Positions 29,447 to 39,319 of a DNA stretch of 64,000 nt are shown here, in pieces. The stretch's first letter is position 1; every line of letters starts with the position of its first letter. The stretch covers positions 1,116,001-1,180,000 of the forward strand of contig NZ_JAQTHW010000002.1 of NCBI RefSeq assembly GCF_029433395.1. The letters run 5' to 3'. A model generated the notes under the pieces. It was not told the origin of the DNA, did no database searches, and worked only from the letters and a program-made list of their open reading frames with translations. Source of the DNA: Bifidobacterium sp. ESL0763. GTDB lineage: Bacteria; Actinomycetota; Actinomycetes; Actinomycetales; Bifidobacteriaceae. Both the position numbers and the translations under genes were made by a program.

Positions 29447-29555
29447 CGCGTTGAAAAGCAGAAAAACACAGCGGAAAATCTGCTTTCCGACGCGACTCAT
29501 TATTCTTCAGCGTCCAAAAGCAGAAAAACGGTACCGAAAATCTGCTTTTCAACGC
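29447..29555. repeat. Pair of AAAAGCA-type palindromic repeats upstream of parA
   Basis: Two imperfect hairpins lie side by side. Unit 1 (29447-29494) has arms CGCGTTGAAAAGCAGA and TCTGCTTTCCGACGCG; unit 2 (29510-29555) has arms GCGTCCAAAAGCAGA and TCTGCTTTTCAACGC. Both enclose an A-rich centre. The left arm of unit 1 is an exact inverted copy of the right arm of unit 2 over 15 bases, so the whole block can fold two ways. A related unit lies at 58586-58631. Confidence 0.8.
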
Positions 29556-29598
29556 AGTCGACCAGTCAGGACAGCGGTCGGCGTGGCACTGGCCGATG

Positions 29599-30519
29599 TC
29601 ACCGCGCGCGGGGATGGGCGGTGAGGTAGGTCTCGATGAGGTTCTCGGGGCTGACGTGGGTGTAGATCTGCGTGGTGGTCACCGAGGCGTGGCCCAGCAG
29701 CTCCTGGACCGTGCGCACGTCGGCGCCGCCCTGGATCAGATGGGTGGCGAAGGAGTGGCGCAGGGTGTGCGGGTGCAGCGGCCTGGCGATGTGCGCGCGC
29801 TCGCCCGCCGTCTTGACGACCTCCCACACCGATTGCCGCGAGATGCGCCGGCCGCGCTTGTTGAGGAAGATCGCGCGCCGCTCCCTGGTTCCCCTGCCCT
29901 TGGCCTCCAGCGCCGGCCGGCCTTCGGCGACGTAGCGCCGCAGGGCCTTCACGGCGTACTCCCCCAACGGCACCAGGCGCTGCTTGGAGCCCTTGCCGGT
30001 GAGCACCACCACGCGCTCGTCGAAGTCGATGTCGGTGAGGTCCGCGCCGGTGGCCTCGGAGACGCGGCAGCCGGTGGCGTACATGAATTCGAGCAGCGCA
30101 TGGTCGCGCAGGACCACCGGGTCGGCCGACCCTCCCATCGCCGCGGCGTCGAGCAGGCGGGTCACCTCCTCGACGCTCAGCACGTCCGGCAGGTGGCCGC
30201 CGGCCTTCGGCGCCTTGACGCGCGCGGAGACGTCGTCGGCGACGGCCCCCTGCATCAGCGCGAACTTGTGGAACTCGTGGACGCTGGCGAGCCGCCTCGC
30301 CTTGCTGCGGTTGCTTTCGCCGGCCTCGTCGAGCGCCGCCACGTAGGCCTCGACGTCGTGGGTGGTCACCCGGTCCAGGTCGTCGATGCCCCGGCCGGCG
30401 AGCCAGCCCACATACTTGTTGATATCGGCGCGATAGGCGCTGACGGTGGCCGGCGAGAGGCCACGCTCCACATCGATATGCGCCAGAAACTGCCGCAGCA
30501 GACCGTCCATCCCATCCAT
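29599..30519 (-). CDS. xerD: Tyrosine recombinase XerD
   Basis: A 306-residue recombinase, normal length. The N-terminal core-binding domain has FLAHIDVERGLSPATVSAYR. The catalytic domain has Arg in YATGCRVSEATG, HTLRHSFATHLI, GHASVTTTQIYTHV and the Tyr nucleophile in IYTHV. It acts with XerC at dif. Assignment to XerD rests on its position beside parA-scpAB and on the HTLRHSFATHLI motif. The start is ATG 30519 or 30510; neither has an ideal ribosome binding site. Confidence 0.88.
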   Translation of the reverse strand: MDGMDGLLRQFLAHIDVERGLSPATVSAYRADINKYVGWLAGRGIDDLDRVTTHDVEAYVAALDEAGESNRSKARRLASVHEFHKFALMQGAVADDVSARVKAPKAGGHLPDVLSVEEVTRLLDAAAMGGSADPVVLRDHALLEFMYATGCRVSEATGADLTDIDFDERVVVLTGKGSKQRLVPLGEYAVKALRRYVAEGRPALEAKGRGTRERRAIFLNKRGRRISRQSVWEVVKTAGERAHIARPLHPHTLRHSFATHLIQGGADVRTVQELLGHASVTTTQIYTHVSPENLIETYLTAHPRAR

Positions 30520-30670
30520 GGCTCCGATTCTAGACGACGGGCCGCCACCGGCCGTCGCCCCCTCGCTCCGGCAGTCGGACCGAATACGGCGATGGCCGGA
30601 ACCCCTGCGACGGTCTCATCGACCACCAGCCAACGGTTCCGGCCATGGCGGCAAGACCGGCCCCTCCCGA

Positions 30671-33600
30671 TCAGACGGTGACCTCGGGCGCGCGGTGGCG
30701 GCTGATGATGAGCCTGTCGCGACGGGCGCAGGCAAACAGGAAGAGCAGCATCGCCAACAGCAGGAACAGCCACCACAGGCACACCGAACCCCAGTTGGTG
30801 CCGGCAACGGGAACGTTGACACTGCCGACGGTATTGCGCGGAGCGACCTCAATGCACTTCGAACCATCCGAAAGCACCCGATAGCCCTCGGCATCGACCA
30901 TGTATGAGGCTTCGTTCGTGGTGCAGCGGGGGATGCCACGCCTGGCCTTCGGCGACGGGGACGTCGGGGCGCCACCAGTCGCATTGAGCGTCACGGCCGA
31001 CGCTGAACCCGGAAGCGTAGGACCGGCGGGCGTGAACCCCGGCGCGTTGCCCGGCATGCCCGGGCCGCCTCCAATGCCGCCACCCGCGGCCGGAACGGCC
31101 TGCCAGACGCCCTGCAGCGTGACGATCGGATGGCTGCCGGCCAGCGTCACCATCTCGCCGGGCTGGTAGACGCGTCCGTCGACGTCGGACTTCCAGCCAT
31201 GGAAGGCGTAGCGGCCGGCGGGGTCGGTCAGCGTGTTGGCGGACGGGACCCTGAGCGTATAGCTGCGCTCGGTGCGCCCATTGGCCCGGACCGGCTCGAA
31301 CGTGGTGCCGGTGACGGCATGGCCGTCGGCCTGGCCGGAATCGAACCGCAGCTCGTAATCGTAGACCCTGGTCCACTGGCCGGTGAGCACCGCATGCGGA
31401 TGCGAGGAGTCGAGGCCGACGGCCTCCCCTGCTTGGTAAACGTGTCCATCGATGTCGGACTTCCAGCCGTCGAACCTGAAGCGGTTGGTGTCGTCACGGG
31501 AGAACGTGTAGCCGCCGGGCACGGTGAGCGAATCCGACGTGGCGGTCGTCCGCTCGCCGGTCACCGGGGCCAGGGGTCGGCTAATGGAGCCTCCCGTCGG
31601 CAGGCCGGATTGGAAGGTGAGGGAATACTGGTATTCCGGCACCCATTGCGCGTAGAGCGTCACGGAGGGATCGGCCGCGGTGACGGTCATCTTGCCGTCC
31701 ACAGGGCCTTGCCCCGAACCGTCCGGCCTGGTGTTCCACCCCATGAACCGGTATCCGCCGCGCGTAGGGCTGCCCGAGGGGATGGTGAAGTCGTGGCTGC
31801 CCTCGGCGACATTGCCATAGGAGAGGCCGGCCGGCATCGAGCCCACACCGGTGCCGTTCGCGTCGAAAGCGAGCGAATAGCGGTACAGACGGCCCCATTG
31901 GGCGTAGAGCGTCACGTCGCCGTCATACAAATACAGGTAGTCGTCCACGGAGTATAAACGTCCGCCGTTCGACGCCGTGCCCCAGCCGGAGAAGCGATAG
32001 CCATCGGGCCTGTCCAGGGTGAAGGGATTGCTCGGCAGCCTGACATCAGGCGACCAGTAATCGGCGTCGCCGTAGTCATCGCCGAGCTGGGCGATGACTA
32101 CGGTCAGATGGCCACCGCCGTCGTAGACCGGCACATCATGGCCGACGCCATGCACGAGCGTGGTCTTCTTCTCGGCGATGTCCGGGTTCGTGCCAGCTGG
32201 CGCGTTGGCCTTCAGGGTCAGCGTCCTTTGCCGGGCCAACACGTAGGTGCCGATCCTGTCGGCCTTGGTCGCATCCTGCGTGCGCGCGGCAAGCTCGTCG
32301 GAGTTATAGGGCCCCTTCCTGGCGGATTGTGAGACGGTGCCGGGAATCGCGAGCTGGATCCACACCAGGGGGTTGTGTTCCGAGGTATAGGCCTGCGTGC
32401 CCATCCGCGAGTCGAACGCCTGTGGCCTGAGCTTGGTGTTGCTCCCCACGGACAGCTGGGTGAGGTAGCCGCAGTCCTGGAACATCTGATTCATATCCGT
32501 GTCATAGCCATTGATGAGCGCACGGGTGTCCCAACCGGTCAGATCGAGGCTTTTCAGCTGGCTTTCGGCGAACATGCGCTGCACATGGGTGACGTGGCGG
32601 ACATCCCAATCGGCGATGTCCAGCTTCCGGAAGTGGGTATCGGAGAACATATCATCCATGTCTTCGACCTTGCCGGTGTTCCATCCCGACACGTCAAGGT
32701 TCGGCAGCCCCGTACAACCGTGAAACACCTGATACATTCGCACGACATTGCCCGTGTCCCACGAGGAGACATTCAGATCCGTCAACGCATAATCATAGTT
32801 GAACATGCCACTGATGTCTTTGACGTTGCCGGTGTTCCAACGGGAAAGATCGAGGCTCGACAGGCTGTAGCAAAATTCAAACATCTCATACATGTCGGTC
32901 ACGCTGCCGGTGTTCCATCCCGAGACGCCGGAAAACGTGGCGTTCGGCAACTTATAGCAGGCTTGGAACAGATAGCCCATGTCACGGACATTGCCCGTGT
33001 CCCACCCCGACACATCGAGGACCGTCAACTCATTGCACTGCTCAAACATATTGCGCATGTCGGTGACTGCGGCGGTGTTCCAACCGGACACCTCGAGGGC
33101 GGTCAACGACTCGCAGAAATCGAACAGGCCACTCATATTGGTGACCGCCCCGGTGTTCCAACCGGACACATCGACGCTTGCCAGCTTCTTGCACCTGTAG
33201 AACATCTCATGCATGTCGGTGACATGGCTCATGTCGGCGTCGCCGAGGCCTTCGATCGCCGTCAGCTGCGTGCCGTCATTCACCGCAACGGAGAAGAACT
33301 CGCTGGAATCCTGCGGGAATATCGCCTTGCCCACGAAGCGCACGGTCTGGACGGACCGGTCGTATTTGGACCGGAACTCGCTCTTGCTGACCAGCCCGCC
33401 GCTTGCCGAAGTGGTGACGGTGAGCGTGGCGCCGGAGCGCTCGTAAGTGACCCCATCCCTGACGGTGGGTCCCTGGCTCTGCGCGCCGGGAGCTTGCCGA
33501 GTGCCTCGCTGTTCGGCGGCCTGCGTCTGGACGCCATCATTGTGGCCGTTACCATCGGCGGAAGAACCGTCCTTGCCCGAAGCCACGGCGGGAGAGGACG

Positions 33601-33853
33601 CGGGAGATTCCACGGGCGAGGCCGGTCGCGACACCGACGTTTGCCCTGAGCCCTGACCTGCGCTGGCGGATGGCGCCGACGATGCGCCAGCGTCCTTCGG
33701 CCCTTCGGCCTCGGAGACATCCACGGACCGGACGGCCTGCGTCTGCTCGTCGGGGTGCGAACGCTGGATCTCCTGGGCGCTCGCGAACGCGGGAACCGAC
33801 AGCATCCCCGTCGCGAGCAGCACGCCAACCAGCACCCTGATCTTCCGATTCAT
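30671..33853 (-). CDS. Large surface protein with DUF285 (BspA-like) repeats and InlB/Flg_new-type repeats
   Basis: A 1060-residue secreted protein. Residues 1-28 are a signal peptide ending AFASAQ; residues 30-140 are a Ser/Ala/Pro/Gln-rich stalk. About residues 205-470 hold nine to ten ~26-residue DUF285 units of the form MFxxCxxLxxLDVSGWNTG. About 600-930 hold Listeria-Bacteroides-type repeats ending TLYAQW or WKSDVDGRVYQPGE. The C-terminus has a hydrophobic helix (CLWWLFLLLAMLLFLFACA) and a positive tail but no LPxTG; VPVAGTNWG precedes it and could be a degenerate sorting signal. GGAGGGGAA precedes ATG 33853. Probably an adhesin; ligand unknown. Confidence 0.88.
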   Translation of the reverse strand: MNRKIRVLVGVLLATGMLSVPAFASAQEIQRSHPDEQTQAVRSVDVSEAEGPKDAGASSAPSASAGQGSGQTSVSRPASPVESPASSPAVASGKDGSSADGNGHNDGVQTQAAEQRGTRQAPGAQSQGPTVRDGVTYERSGATLTVTTSASGGLVSKSEFRSKYDRSVQTVRFVGKAIFPQDSSEFFSVAVNDGTQLTAIEGLGDADMSHVTDMHEMFYRCKKLASVDVSGWNTGAVTNMSGLFDFCESLTALEVSGWNTAAVTDMRNMFEQCNELTVLDVSGWDTGNVRDMGYLFQACYKLPNATFSGVSGWNTGSVTDMYEMFEFCYSLSSLDLSRWNTGNVKDISGMFNYDYALTDLNVSSWDTGNVVRMYQVFHGCTGLPNLDVSGWNTGKVEDMDDMFSDTHFRKLDIADWDVRHVTHVQRMFAESQLKSLDLTGWDTRALINGYDTDMNQMFQDCGYLTQLSVGSNTKLRPQAFDSRMGTQAYTSEHNPLVWIQLAIPGTVSQSARKGPYNSDELAARTQDATKADRIGTYVLARQRTLTLKANAPAGTNPDIAEKKTTLVHGVGHDVPVYDGGGHLTVVIAQLGDDYGDADYWSPDVRLPSNPFTLDRPDGYRFSGWGTASNGGRLYSVDDYLYLYDGDVTLYAQWGRLYRYSLAFDANGTGVGSMPAGLSYGNVAEGSHDFTIPSGSPTRGGYRFMGWNTRPDGSGQGPVDGKMTVTAADPSVTLYAQWVPEYQYSLTFQSGLPTGGSISRPLAPVTGERTTATSDSLTVPGGYTFSRDDTNRFRFDGWKSDIDGHVYQAGEAVGLDSSHPHAVLTGQWTRVYDYELRFDSGQADGHAVTGTTFEPVRANGRTERSYTLRVPSANTLTDPAGRYAFHGWKSDVDGRVYQPGEMVTLAGSHPIVTLQGVWQAVPAAGGGIGGGPGMPGNAPGFTPAGPTLPGSASAVTLNATGGAPTSPSPKARRGIPRCTTNEASYMVDAEGYRVLSDGSKCIEVAPRNTVGSVNVPVAGTNWGSVCLWWLFLLLAMLLFLFACARRDRLIISRHRAPEVTV

Positions 33854-34466
33854 TTCCCCTCCGCTTCTCTTCGAACGCATATCTGTCTTTTGGCGACACA
33901 TTTCATCCACTAGGCAATACGCAAAGAGTATGTGACACACCTCCCCAAAACCCAGTCATGGCAAGGGTTTGGTACAATCGAACGCCAGTGGAAAAATGTC
34001 AATTCCGAACAATGATTCCCAATATGACTAGCTTTTTATTACGGCAATACATTCTTCAAATTCGCGACTTTGGCCACACATCAACGAACAAACGTTTGAT
34101 ATCGTCAAATAACCGGCATGACCATCGAAATACCTCGCCTTTGCGATTTTCCTCAACCTCGTCGGAAACAAATGGCTATCAACGAGAACGTTTTATTGTC
34201 TGATTAAATAGACATTTATTCCAACAATCACCTGCAACAGACTCGTTTGACGTCTGTTGACGGCCAAACTGCCCCTACAATTCGCTAACAGCGTAACCAC
34301 ATCGACCCGAAATCCCATGCGCGAACCGCCCTTCGCTCCCCTGCCGCCTTCCCCAGGCGCACACCCATGCGGGGCAAGGAAAAAGCGGGCGGAACGGCGT
34401 GAAACCGTTCCGTCCGCTTCCGAGCGATCATGGGGCTGGCCGGCCTAGGCGACCATGGCCATGCGA
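33854..34466. other. AT-rich intergenic region between surface protein and pilin genes
   Basis: 613 bases with no gene I can support. Base composition is much lower in GC than its surroundings, with short palindromes such as CAAACGTTTG (near 34088). It should contain the surface-protein promoter, and at its pilin end the terminator at 34383-34419. An 81-codon plus-strand frame (33958-34203) lacks a ribosome binding site and any recognisable domain. Confidence 0.6.
34380..34419 (-). terminator. Rho-independent terminator after backbone pilin gene
   Basis: The arms AAGCGGGCGGAACGG (34383-34397) and CCGTTCCGTCCGCTT (34405-34419) pair over 15 bp with one G-T. On the minus strand the hairpin runs into TTTTT. 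It lies 48 bases after the pilin stop. Confidence 0.85.
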
Positions 34467-36491
34467 TCAGCCCTCATTGCCCAGCGCCTTCTCGCTGCGG
34501 CGGGTGTAGACGTAGATCCCGCCCGCACCGGCGAGCAGCACCATCACCACCAGGGCCACGAGGATGACCCCCGCGCCGCCGGTCATCGGCAGCTGCGAGA
34601 TGGAGTTGACCTCGTTGACCTCGATGAAGTGGGTCGGGTTCTGCGCATGGGTCCAGCCGGTCTCGTTCGCCTCGACCAGGTCGAAGACGTCGCCGCCGTT
34701 CTTGTAGTGCGGCGCGGCGGCGGAATAGGGCGCGTCGGTGTCGATGGTCACGGTGAACGTCGACTTGGAGATCTCGGAGTAGCCGGTCGGCGGATCGGTC
34801 TCCTCGACGGTGTAGACGCCGGCGGCGAGGCCGTCGAAGCGCAGCTGGCCGGCGGTCAGGGTGCCGTCGACGGCGTCGTTCGGGGCGGAGGCGCGCCTCA
34901 GGGCCGTGGTCGCGGCGGTGTTGGAGTCACGCTGGTCGGCGGCCTTCTTGTAGCTACCCTTGATGACCTTGCCGTTGGCGTCCTTGACCGGGTAGAACCT
35001 GATCACGTGGCCGTCGCTGTCCTTGATCTGGAAGGTCGCGTCGTCGAGCTTGGTGCTGTGGTTGTTGCGCGCCTGGTCGACGATGCCGAAGTTGTAGAAG
35101 TAGACCTTGGGCTGGTTGGGGTCGTTGGGATCGTTGGTGTGGTCGATCACGCCCTCGCTGGCCGGCTGGTTCGGGGCGGTGTTGTCGTCGCCGTTGTCGT
35201 TGTCGGGCTGCTTCTGGGTGTCGTTGGAGTAGGCGAGCTTGACGCCGTTGTGCACGTTGCCGGCGACCGCCTGGTCGTCCACCCTCATCTTGTAGGTGAT
35301 CTTGATGAAGTGGCTGCCGAAGTACTGCGGGTGCGCGGAGGTGCCGTCGCCCTGCGAGATCAGGCGGATGACCTTCGAAAGGTTGAAGGTGATGGCCTGC
35401 CCTGAGGTGGGCGTGGAGCCAACCGCCGGCGTGACCTCGTAGCCCGTGGGCGCGGGGACGTCCACGGCTTGGCTGCCGGCGGTGTCGAAGATCTCGGAAT
35501 TGCTGATCTCGACGGTGGTCTCGTCCGGCTCATAGGTCAGGCCCGCCGACGGCTGGTCGGTGAGCACGTACTTGTAGTGGCTGAAGCCCGTGGTCAGCGG
35601 GATGCTGGCGATGATCTGGTAGGTCAGCTCGTCGCCGATGCCGGCCGCGCCGTTGGAGGGCTTGATCAGCCGCTTCTCCACAGTTGGTGTAGCGCTCTTC
35701 ATCTTGATGACGCCCAGCTTGTTGGCCGCGTCGTCGGCGAAGGTGTCGTAGACGCTCTGCCCGTCCTTGGAGGTCACCTGGGTGCCCACGAGCATCGGGA
35801 TGGAGGCCGGAGAGGAGCCGGAGAGCGCGGCGGTGGTGTCGACCACCAGGTAGATGCCGCCCTTGAGGCCGGTGAACTGGGCGGTCATGTCGTCGGTGTC
35901 GGCGCCTGAGGTGGGCCCGGCGACCGTGGCGACGTCGTCGCGGGTGGTGTCGGCCATGCGCCTCTTGACGTTGGCGTTGCCGGAGAGGTTGGTGACGAAC
36001 TGGCGCAGCTTGCCGTCGTAGGCCTTGGCGCGCGAGTTCGACGTCGTGTCCTCGTTGCTGGTGTTGATGGTGGAGGCATAGCCCAGCCAGTTCTTCGACA
36101 CCGCACCGATGACGTTGTCCTCATAGCCCGCGGGCAGCGACGAGGCGCCCGAGGCCGCCAGGTAGGCGTCCTTCATGGCGGGCAGGATATGCTCGTCGGC
36201 GGGGCCGGTGCTGTCGGCGTTCTTGGAGCTCGTGCTCACGCTGGTCAGCTCGTTGTCGCCGTTCTTGGAGGCGCTCATGTAGACGCCGAGGCGCAGCGCG
36301 GTGAACGAGTGCCCCTTGATGGCCGAGCCCTTGCCCTCGATGGTCAGGGTGGCCACGCGCGAGGCGGGATCCATCGGGTCGATGGTGATGGGGGTTTCGG
36401 CGGCGTTGGCCGCGCCCACGGGGCTGAACGCGAGAAGCGTCGCCGCGGCGGCCAGGCCTCCCAGCAGTCTCTTGAGGTTCCTTGCTTTCAT
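34467..36491 (-). CDS. fimA: Sortase-dependent pilus backbone (major pilin, FimA/SpaA type)
   Basis: A 674-residue pilin. A signal peptide (MKARNLKRLLGGLAAAATL, cleavage near NAAETP) is followed by Ig-like pilin domains. TPTVEKRLIKP (about residue 290) holds the likely isopeptide-forming Lys. The CnaB-type C-terminal domain contains YTVEETDPPTGY, the E-box. The protein ends with LPMTGG, a membrane helix and TRRSEKALGNEG, a canonical cell-wall sorting signal. The sortase encoded upstream would polymerise it. ATG 36491 follows AAAGGAAAGAGAGC. The gene lies 135 bases after the adhesin gene and is followed by a strong terminator. Confidence 0.92.
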   Translation of the reverse strand: MKARNLKRLLGGLAAAATLLAFSPVGAANAAETPITIDPMDPASRVATLTIEGKGSAIKGHSFTALRLGVYMSASKNGDNELTSVSTSSKNADSTGPADEHILPAMKDAYLAASGASSLPAGYEDNVIGAVSKNWLGYASTINTSNEDTTSNSRAKAYDGKLRQFVTNLSGNANVKRRMADTTRDDVATVAGPTSGADTDDMTAQFTGLKGGIYLVVDTTAALSGSSPASIPMLVGTQVTSKDGQSVYDTFADDAANKLGVIKMKSATPTVEKRLIKPSNGAAGIGDELTYQIIASIPLTTGFSHYKYVLTDQPSAGLTYEPDETTVEISNSEIFDTAGSQAVDVPAPTGYEVTPAVGSTPTSGQAITFNLSKVIRLISQGDGTSAHPQYFGSHFIKITYKMRVDDQAVAGNVHNGVKLAYSNDTQKQPDNDNGDDNTAPNQPASEGVIDHTNDPNDPNQPKVYFYNFGIVDQARNNHSTKLDDATFQIKDSDGHVIRFYPVKDANGKVIKGSYKKAADQRDSNTAATTALRRASAPNDAVDGTLTAGQLRFDGLAAGVYTVEETDPPTGYSEISKSTFTVTIDTDAPYSAAAPHYKNGGDVFDLVEANETGWTHAQNPTHFIEVNEVNSISQLPMTGGAGVILVALVVMVLLAGAGGIYVYTRRSEKALGNEG

Positions 36492-36626
36492 GATTGCTCT
36501 CTTTCCTTTACAAATTCCTGGTTTCCGTGGTGGCTGTGGTTTCGGGTCCCGCCGGGCGCCCACCGTCTGCCCGGCCATCGCGCCTCGGGTCGTGCAACGG
36601 CACCGGAGGCACGGGGAAAGATCATG

Positions 36627-39263
36627 CTATGAATCGTCCACCGCCTTTCCGTGCCTGGAGAAGTATTCGACCGAGCCGACGAGCCCCATGCCCATCGCCA
36701 GCAGTGTGGCGACGAGCGCCAGGACGATGCCCAGCAACCTGGTGCGGTCGCCGGTCACCGGCAGCACCTTCACCGTCTTGGCGGTCGCCAGGTTGTAGCG
36801 CACCCACCCGGACTCGTTGTTCTGGGCGGCGTCGGAGGGATGGTCGTCGGCGGTGATCCTCGCCTCGCCTTCGTCCATCCCCTCGGGGATGTCGAACGAC
36901 CAGCGCCCGTCGGCGCCGACCGTCATGCTCGCCGTGGTGTCGTCGGGCCAGGTGACGCTGACCTTCGCTCCGACATCGGCGCCGGATCCGGTCTTGAGCC
37001 GGTGGGCCGTGCCGCTGACCTTGCCCTTGGCGGGCTTGGGGTCGACGGCCAGCTGGGTGGAGGTCATGTCGAGGGTGACGAAGACGTCGTCGGAGCGGGA
37101 CGTGGAATCGTCCTGGGGATTGGCGAGCACCGCGTTGAACACGTAGGTGTCGCCCTGGGCGGCCTCGTCGAGGAAGAACGCGGGGTCGATCCGGCAGCTC
37201 CAGTCCTGCTGGCCCGAGGTGGCCAGCGTCTGCGTGCAGTCGGTGACCTCCCGGGTCTCCCCCGTCCTGGCCCCTCCCGCCGAAACGGTGTGGGTGGCGT
37301 AGAGGGTGAGCTTCTGGCCGGCCATGGAGGGCGCCGCGGTGCCCGAGATATGCACCTTGCTGCCCGCGGGGAGCTCGCCGTCGCTGGTCCGCTTGGTGTG
37401 CGGCACCGTGATGGCGGCGGAGTCGATGGTCGATGGCGAGAATCTCAGCGTGCGGATGTTGGAGAAGGGCGAGGTCAGGTCGTAGCCGCTGGTCTGCTCG
37501 GTCTGCCAGGCGTGGTAGCGCTGGGTGCCGTCGGTGATGGGGTTGTCGGCGTCGGTGACCGACCACGTGCCGTCCTCGCCCACGATGGCGTGGCCCACGT
37601 AGCGGCCTCGGGTGGCCGCGTCGTCGACGTTGCCGTTGTCGTCGATCGGATTGGTGACGTCCTCGGCGTAGAGCGTCACCTTGTGGCCCGGCAGGCCGGT
37701 GCCGGTGATGACGGGATGCTGCACGGCCACGGAGTCCTGGGCGGGGGTGTCGATGGTGGGCGCCGGGGGTTCGGGCAGCGAGTACTTGTCGAACGCGGTG
37801 TCGATGGTCCAGCCCTTGTCGACCAGATAGTCGACCTGCGCCTGGTCCATGCCGTCGGTGATGCCCTGTTCGTGGCCGCCCTCAAGCGGGTTGAAGGCAT
37901 CGTGCGGGGTGACGCTCTTGGCGTTGGGCGCCGTGGTGGCCAGGCACTGGCTCATCGAGCCGTCGTTGCTGGTGGTGATGGGCCAGGTGACCAGCTTGAA
38001 GTAGCCGTCGAGGCCCTGGTCGGTCTTGGCTTTCTCGAGATCGTAGGAGCCGTCGATATTGACCGCAGGACTCACCGAGCCGCCGGGGCCCTGGCGGGGC
38101 ACCAGGCTGGCGGCGTTGGGGTTGAGGATGTTGCGGGCGTTGAACGCGGCGTTGGCGGTGGAACTGCCGGCGAACCACAAGCCGTCGTGGCCATTGAGCG
38201 CGTTCTGCCCGTCGACCCTTTCGGCGTGCGGCGTCAGGTCGTCCACGGGCACCCAGTCCTTGCCGCCCTTGAGACCGAGCCACTGATAGTAGAACGAGGT
38301 GTTCTTCGAACAGGGATCGCTGGCTGGCGCGCGGTTGTACCACATGACGAAGAACGAGCGGGCCGGCGCCCAGCCGACGCCAAGGCCGTTGAGGCCGTAA
38401 TCGGTGACCAGCCCCCAGTTGGCCTGGTTGCCGCTCCACAGCAGGGGTGTGTCGTTCCAGCCGATGAACGACTTCGGACCGTTGCAACGCAGGCCGTCCT
38501 GGTTGTTGCCCGACCCGCAGACGTTGTCGTAGACGTAGGCGGGGTTGCCCGCCAGCACGTTGGTCTGGTAGCCGCTCTCGACGTCATTGCGCTCGTCGCT
38601 GTCGCTGGGCCAATTGCCGGAGGCGTTGGGGATCTGCGCCCACAGGTACTGGTTCATCTTCTCGCCGCCAAGCGCCGAAGTGTCCACGGAGTTGGGATAG
38701 TCGATGTCGCACTCCACTGAGATCAGCAGGTAGTCGTACTGGCCGGAGGCGATCAGATTGTGGATGGTGAAGAATTCTTCCTGGTTGTTCGCCCAGTTCA
38801 GCGCGCCCACCGTGCCGGCCATGTTGCTGCTGGCGATGGTGGGGATGTATCTGACGACCTTGCGCGAGCCGGTCGAAGAAGCCCCATAGCCAAAGCGCAA
38901 CCGTAGCCCGCCCTTGGAGGCGGCATTGGCCTGTCCGTTCAGGTGGTCGACGCCTTTGTTGGCGGAGGTGTTGACCTGGTTGTGGGCCACACGCAGCACG
39001 AAATCGACGCGCATCTCGTCGGCGGCGGTGTCGATGCGCTGGTTGTTGGCCAGCATCTTGAAAAGCTTGGGGGCGTAGGAGATGGTGCCTTCGTCGCCGG
39101 CCCTGGACGACACCTGGTCGGCGTTGGCGATGGCGTTGAGCTGCGAGTCCGGGGAGGACGGGGCGAGGGGCGCGACGATCATCGTGGCGAGGGCGAGGCA
39201 GACGGCGCCCAAAGCGCACAGCGCCGAACGCCGCCACGTTGCCCACCTCTTGCGATTCGCCAT
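36627..39263 (-). CDS. Large LPVTG-anchored adhesin / putative pilus tip protein
   Basis: An 878-residue surface protein. A signal region (WATWRRSALCALGAVCLALA) is followed by a ~450-residue N-terminal domain that I do not recognise, with Asp, Asn, Trp and two Cys-containing stretches (VYDNVCGSGNNQDGLRC). Then come Ig-like modules (TIDTPAQDSVAVQHPVITGT, YNLATAKTVKVL). The C-terminus is LPVTGDR, a hydrophobic helix and a basic tail. Its place between the class C sortase and the backbone pilin fits a tip or minor pilin. I chose ATG 39263 for the AAGGTGG upstream; an ATG at 39284 is the alternative. Confidence 0.88.
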   Translation of the reverse strand: MANRKRWATWRRSALCALGAVCLALATMIVAPLAPSSPDSQLNAIANADQVSSRAGDEGTISYAPKLFKMLANNQRIDTAADEMRVDFVLRVAHNQVNTSANKGVDHLNGQANAASKGGLRLRFGYGASSTGSRKVVRYIPTIASSNMAGTVGALNWANNQEEFFTIHNLIASGQYDYLLISVECDIDYPNSVDTSALGGEKMNQYLWAQIPNASGNWPSDSDERNDVESGYQTNVLAGNPAYVYDNVCGSGNNQDGLRCNGPKSFIGWNDTPLLWSGNQANWGLVTDYGLNGLGVGWAPARSFFVMWYNRAPASDPCSKNTSFYYQWLGLKGGKDWVPVDDLTPHAERVDGQNALNGHDGLWFAGSSTANAAFNARNILNPNAASLVPRQGPGGSVSPAVNIDGSYDLEKAKTDQGLDGYFKLVTWPITTSNDGSMSQCLATTAPNAKSVTPHDAFNPLEGGHEQGITDGMDQAQVDYLVDKGWTIDTAFDKYSLPEPPAPTIDTPAQDSVAVQHPVITGTGLPGHKVTLYAEDVTNPIDDNGNVDDAATRGRYVGHAIVGEDGTWSVTDADNPITDGTQRYHAWQTEQTSGYDLTSPFSNIRTLRFSPSTIDSAAITVPHTKRTSDGELPAGSKVHISGTAAPSMAGQKLTLYATHTVSAGGARTGETREVTDCTQTLATSGQQDWSCRIDPAFFLDEAAQGDTYVFNAVLANPQDDSTSRSDDVFVTLDMTSTQLAVDPKPAKGKVSGTAHRLKTGSGADVGAKVSVTWPDDTTASMTVGADGRWSFDIPEGMDEGEARITADDHPSDAAQNNESGWVRYNLATAKTVKVLPVTGDRTRLLGIVLALVATLLAMGMGLVGSVEYFSRHGKAVDDS

Positions 39264-39319
39264 CCAGCCACCTTGCATTGACATTGGAATTCTCGTACAA
39301 CGTACTGATTTGAATTACA

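Noticed and set aside
29447..29555. CRISPR array or parS site
   Set aside because: Only two divergent palindromes without regular spacers; no match to the parS consensus TGTTTCACGTGAAACA.
33958..34203. 81-codon open frame in the AT-rich gap
   Set aside because: No ribosome binding site, no domain, and codon use unlike the neighbours.
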